Positions 13,028 through 16,351 of a stretch of 16,351 nt of DNA are shown here, piece by piece. The DNA is from a bacterium (GTDB taxonomy: Bacteria; UBA9089; UBA9088; JAGUXG01), in assembly GCA_030018505.1 (NCBI GenBank), contig JASEHO010000022.1, positions 1 to 16,351 on the forward strand, in the 5' to 3' direction. The position numbers were made by a program, and so were the translations under genes. Under the pieces are notes generated by a model. The model ran no database searches and was not told the DNA's origin. It was given only the letters and a program-made list of their open reading frames with translations. How positions within the stretch are numbered: the stretch's first letter is position 1; each line of letters opens with the position of its first letter.

Positions 13028-15553
13028 ATGCAGGCAGATTTAGTAAGGGAAGGTTTTCTATCTTTTTTTGCCAAAGTTGGCCATAAAGTAGTAGAGAGTA
13101 TCTCTCTTGTGCCAAAAGATCCGACTGTGCTCTTTACTGTGGCTGGCATGGTACCATTTAAGCCTTTTTTCTTGGGTAAGGAGACCCCATCCTTTAGCAG
13201 AGCCTGTTCCTGTCAAAGGTGTATTAGAACCATAGACATAGAAAGGATAGGAAAGACATCTCGGCATCTGACATTCTTTGAGATGCTTGGAAACTTCTCT
13301 TTTGGAGACTACTGGAAGGAAGAGGCAATATCCTGGGCATGGGAGTTTCTGATCAAAGAGATGGCGCTTCCTGAACACAGGCTCTATGCCTCTATATTTA
13401 GAGAGGATGATGAGGCAGAGGCAATCTGGAAGGGCTTTCTGCCTCAGAATAGGATAATCAGGCTTGACAAGGAGAGCAACTTTTGGAAAATGGCAGAGAC
13501 TGGCCCCTGTGGCCCCTGCTCAGAGATTCTGTTTGATTTAGGAGAGGGTTTGAGCTGTAAAAAGCCTTCTTGCGCACCTGGTTGTGACTGCGACAGATAC
13601 TTAGAGCTTTGGAACCTTGTCTTTACCCAGTATGACAGGCAGGCTGACGGAAGCCTTTTACCCTTACCAAAGAGAAATATAGATACTGGTATGGGATTAG
13701 AGAGGCTCTGTGCTGTTCTTCAGGCTAAAACCTCTGGATTTGAGGTAGATCTGATAAGACCTGTGATAGATCAGATTGAAAGAAAGGCAGAGAGAAAAGA
13801 CAAGGCTTCTGAAAGGATAATTGCAGATCATATCAGGGCTATTTGCCATCTCATTTATGACGGTATTATGCCATCAAATGAAGAGAGGGGCTATGTCCTG
13901 CGCAGGCTTATCAGGAGGGCTGTCCGAAGCGAAAGAAAACTTGGCATCTCTGGCAATTTTCTCTATCAGCTTGTTGTGGATGTGGTCAATATCTTTCCCT
14001 ACCTCAAGGAGAAAAGGGATTACATAGCTAATATTATTAGCCTTGAAGAAGAGAGATTTTCAAAGACAATAGAATATGGGCTTTCTCTGCTTGATGAGAA
14101 GTTGAGCAAGGGTGCTATCTCTGGAGCAGATCTCTTTGAGCTGTATGATACCTATGGCTTGCCCATTGAATTTGTAGAAGAAGAGTTAAGAGAAAGGGGA
14201 ACAACCATTAATAATAAGGAAATGTTTATTGAGTTGAGAGAGAAGGCAAGATTAAGAGATAGAGCTTCTGCAAAGATTACCAGAGCTAATGGAACTGTAG
14301 AAGAGATGGAACTATTAATAACAGAGTTTATTGGGTATAAAGAGACAGAGACAGAAGCAACAGTGATAAAGGTTGTTCAAGACGGCGTTATCCTTGACAA
14401 AACACCATTTTATCCTGAGTCTGGGGGTCAGATAGGCGATACTGGTTGGCTGATAAGGGATGGAGAAAAGATAAAGGTAGAGCCTGCCCAGAAGCTTGGA
14501 GGGGCAATCTTGCACAAGATAAGCCCTGAATTCAAAGAAGGCGATAAGGTTATTGCCAAAATAGATATAGAGAGGAGAAGGCAGATTTCAAGGGCACATA
14601 CAGCCACGCATCTCCTGCATTATGCCATAAGACAGGTTTTAGGCGAACATATCCGTCAGGCTGGTTCATTGGTGGCTGAGGATAGAATGAGGTTTGACTT
14701 TACCCATCTGAAAAAGTTGGATGAGCAGGAGATAGAAAGGTGCGAGGAGATAGTTGTTCAGAAGATAATGGAGAATGCCGGGGTAGAAATATTGGAGGAT
14801 ATTCCATTAGAGGAAGCAAAGAAGATGGGAGCTATAGCTTTATTTGAGGATGAGTATGGAGAGAGGGTTAGGGTAGTAAAGATAGGCAACTTCAGTCTTG
14901 AGTTATGTGGAGGGACACACCTTGATAGGTCAGGCTCTGTTGGGCAATTTAAGATTCTTACAGAACAAGGTGTAGCCGCAGGCATAAGGAGGATTGAGGC
15001 ATTAACAGGAAGGCTGGCATATTCTGAAACACTCTCAGAGAAGGAGGCTCTAACCTTACGATGGATAGAGGCAATGAAGGCAAGCAATGAGGCAAAGAAA
15101 GAGATGGAAAGGCTGAAGAGGAGGCTCATTTTAAGCAATATTGATGAGATGATTGGGTCTGCTTCTGAAATAGGAGGCATTAAGGTTGTCTGTAAGCAGA
15201 TAGATGGAGCAGGAAAGGAGGATATAGCCTCAGTAGTAGATGTAATAGCCTCAAAGATTGGCACAGGTTGTGTGGTTATGGCTGGAATTTGCGAGAAAAA
15301 TGTCCTTTGGGCAGTGAGGGTTACTAATGATTTGACAGATAGAATTGATGCGCGAGCCTTGATAAAAGAATTAACAAGTTTAACAGGTGGCGGAGGAGGA
15401 GGAAGACCTGATTTTGCCACAGGTGGCGGAAAAAACCAAGAGAAGATACAAGAAGCTATGGAGAATGTGAAAAAGAAGATAGCTGAAAGGCTTAAAAGGA
15501 GAAACAAAAACAAAGAGAAGACAAGTATTAAGGAGACATTTGGAGATGAGTAA
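13028..15553 (+). CDS. alaS: Alanyl-tRNA synthetase
   Basis: It charges tRNA-Ala with alanine and clears mischarged serine or glycine in its editing domain. The class II catalytic core fills the N-terminal half: the region around FFEMLGNFSFGDYWKEEAI (83-101) and motif 3 GMGLER (221-226). A cysteine cluster in CKKPSCAPGCDCDRYLE (C177, C182, C186, C188) is seen in many bacterial AlaRS. Editing-domain zinc ligands are H524 and H528 (HTATH) and C627 and H631 (CGGTH). The C-terminal C-Ala part ends with GGGGGGRPDFATGGG. At 841 residues it is slightly short but complete. AAGGAG lies 10 nt before the ATG. The last 8 nt overlap the start of mntA, so the toxin-antitoxin pair may ride on alaS transcription. 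Confidence 0.97.
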   Translation: MQADLVREGFLSFFAKVGHKVVESISLVPKDPTVLFTVAGMVPFKPFFLGKETPSFSRACSCQRCIRTIDIERIGKTSRHLTFFEMLGNFSFGDYWKEEAISWAWEFLIKEMALPEHRLYASIFREDDEAEAIWKGFLPQNRIIRLDKESNFWKMAETGPCGPCSEILFDLGEGLSCKKPSCAPGCDCDRYLELWNLVFTQYDRQADGSLLPLPKRNIDTGMGLERLCAVLQAKTSGFEVDLIRPVIDQIERKAERKDKASERIIADHIRAICHLIYDGIMPSNEERGYVLRRLIRRAVRSERKLGISGNFLYQLVVDVVNIFPYLKEKRDYIANIISLEEERFSKTIEYGLSLLDEKLSKGAISGADLFELYDTYGLPIEFVEEELRERGTTINNKEMFIELREKARLRDRASAKITRANGTVEEMELLITEFIGYKETETEATVIKVVQDGVILDKTPFYPESGGQIGDTGWLIRDGEKIKVEPAQKLGGAILHKISPEFKEGDKVIAKIDIERRRQISRAHTATHLLHYAIRQVLGEHIRQAGSLVAEDRMRFDFTHLKKLDEQEIERCEEIVVQKIMENAGVEILEDIPLEEAKKMGAIALFEDEYGERVRVVKIGNFSLELCGGTHLDRSGSVGQFKILTEQGVAAGIRRIEALTGRLAYSETLSEKEALTLRWIEAMKASNEAKKEMERLKRRLILSNIDEMIGSASEIGGIKVVCKQIDGAGKEDIASVVDVIASKIGTGCVVMAGICEKNVLWAVRVTNDLTDRIDARALIKELTSLTGGGGGGRPDFATGGGKNQEKIQEAMENVKKKIAERLKRRNKNKEKTSIKETFGDE

Positions 15554-15878
15554 TATCGTTAGGGCTACTCGACAGGATAGAACAAAGATTAACCTATCAA
15601 CACAGGAAATAGCTGAATTTTGCCAAAAAAATAATATCCGCAAATTATCAGTCTTTGGTTCTGTTCTCAGGGATGACTTTGGCCCTGAAAGCGATGTGGA
15701 TGTGCTTGTGGAATTTGGACCAGGAGAGGTCGTGGGTTTTTTTCGGTTAGCCAGCATGGAACTCGAACTATCAGAGATTCTAGGGCACAAAGTAGATTTG
15801 AGAACACCTGCGGAATTGAGCCGTTATTTTCGGAAAGAAGTAATCAATCAATCAAAGGTGCAGTATGCAAAAGGATGA
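15546..15878 (+). CDS. mntA: MntA-type antitoxin (minimal nucleotidyltransferase)
   Basis: In type VII toxin-antitoxin pairs MntA adds AMP groups to a tyrosine of the HEPN toxin and so disarms it. The signature GS-X10-DXD is complete: G38, S39, then D50 and D52 in FGPESDVDVLVEF, with a third acidic residue likely at D84 (HKVDLRT). The length is 110 residues from the ATG at 15546, whose ATGAGTAA overlaps the alaS stop. An in-frame TTG at 15540 would give 112 residues. AAGGAG (15530-15535) suits either start. The gene overlaps hepT downstream by 14 nt. The antitoxin-first order matches many MntA-HepT loci. Confidence 0.9.
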   Translation: MSNIVRATRQDRTKINLSTQEIAEFCQKNNIRKLSVFGSVLRDDFGPESDVDVLVEFGPGEVVGFFRLASMELELSEILGHKVDLRTPAELSRYFRKEVINQSKVQYAKG

Positions 15879-16209
15879 TATTATTCGTATACAACATATG
15901 TTGGATGCGGCAAGGGAGTCAATCTTATTTTGCCAAAATAAGAGACGAGGCGATCTTGATAGCGACCGAATGCTAGCGCTCTCGCTTATAAAATCTATTG
16001 AAATTATTGGGGAGGCGGCTACAAAGGTGTCAGGAACGACAAGAGACAAATATCCAGAGGTTCCATGGACAATTATTGTTACAATGAGGCATCGGCTCAT
16101 ACACGGCTACTTTGATATAGACCTTGATAGAGTTTGGGACACAATCAGGAATGATCTGCCTCTGCTTATAATTGCTTTAGAAAAAATCGTTTGCCAAGAG
16201 AAAGCATAA
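15865..16209 (+). CDS. hepT: HepT-type HEPN toxin
   Basis: HepT toxins are all-helical HEPN ribonucleases that attack RNA until AMPylated by MntA. The 114-residue protein contains the RX4HXY motif in RHRLIHGYF: R75 and H80 are the catalytic pair and Y82 is the tyrosine modified in characterised homologues. The flanking sequence LIKSIEIIGEAATKVS and WTIIVTMRHRLIHGYFDID is typical of the family (DUF86). All key residues are intact, so the toxin is probably functional. Its start overlaps mntA by 14 nt, giving tight coupling. The locus ends here, with no further gene before the terminal repeat. Confidence 0.92.
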   Translation: MQKDDIIRIQHMLDAARESILFCQNKRRGDLDSDRMLALSLIKSIEIIGEAATKVSGTTRDKYPEVPWTIIVTMRHRLIHGYFDIDLDRVWDTIRNDLPLLIIALEKIVCQEKA

Positions 16210-16265
16210 GGTATGCCGAGAAAGCAACAGTTCTTACCAAAAACTTTTTAAGTGTTGTGAGTTTA

Positions 16266-16289
16266 TATAGACTATAGACTATAGACTAT
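16266..16289. repeat. Seven-base tandem repeat TATAGAC
   Basis: Three perfect copies of TATAGAC (16266-16272, 16273-16279, 16280-16286) plus the start of a fourth (TAT) lie just inside the right terminal repeat. Such short tandem tracts can vary in copy number by slippage. There is no gene in 16210-16351. Confidence 0.8.
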
Positions 16290-16297
16290 CTTTATCT

Positions 16298-16350
16298 GTA
16301 ACTATTTACCCATCTAAAAGTGAAGCAACAACCAAGCAATAGAATTCATT
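16298..16350. repeat. Right arm of terminal inverted repeat
   Basis: The reverse complement of this stretch matches 1-55: GTAACTATTTACCCAT (16298-16313), AAGTGAAGCAACAACCA (16318-16334) and GAATTCATT (16342-16350) are exact. The spacers differ from those of the left arm. See the left arm for interpretation. Confidence 0.85.
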
Positions 16351-16351
16351 G

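Noticed and set aside
14758..15513. Long open frame on the minus strand within alaS
   Set aside because: Its translation is low-complexity Ser/Ile/Phe-rich and mirrors the AlaRS codons; AlaRS is unmistakable on the + strand.
1..16350. Composite transposon with terminal inverted repeats
   Set aside because: No transposase or integrase is present, and the interior has core ribosomal genes; dispersed repeats at contig ends explain it better.

Overview
This window reads as chromosomal DNA of a low-GC, uncultivated-type bacterium. It carries a bacterial alpha operon (rpsM-rpsK-rpsD-rpoA-rplQ), alaS, a complex I subunit and a polyprenyl diphosphate synthase. AGA/AGG and ATA codons are frequent, and the standard genetic code works throughout. 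The phylum cannot be fixed from this sequence alone. All genes lie on the + strand.

Layout. Positions 1-55 are one arm of a repeat whose inverted copy closes the window at 16298-16350. A radical SAM gene (61-822) follows, then a near-consensus promoter and the alpha operon (950-3840), in which rplQ starts 32 nt inside rpoA. A gene-free, purine/pyrimidine-rich palindromic gap (3841-4167) leads to an isolated nuoN and a long-chain polyprenyl synthase (4168-6495), which may both serve respiratory quinone chemistry. A multi-hairpin repeat (6508-6608) precedes a short folB. From 6956 to 11581 lies an accessory block: a 1025-residue nuclease-methyltransferase of the type ISP/IIG kind, a small unknown gene overlapping a nucleotidyltransferase, and a DUF3800 protein. 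An inverted repeat, a possible remnant of a siroheme-synthase-like gene and neuB follow. After another inverted repeat come alaS and, overlapping its stop codon, a MntA-HepT type VII toxin-antitoxin pair.

Themes. Housekeeping genes alternate with defence or toxin-like genes. Several intergenic gaps hold imperfect palindromes of unrelated sequence (2316-2368, 3929-4063, 6508-6608, 10841-10905, 11587-11676, 12891-12979). This suggests a genome colonised by several families of small non-coding repeats. No single wholly novel system is proven. The best candidates are the small-ORF/nucleotidyltransferase pair, the helicase-less ISP-like enzyme with a compositionally distinct specificity segment, and the compound hairpin array at 6508-6608.
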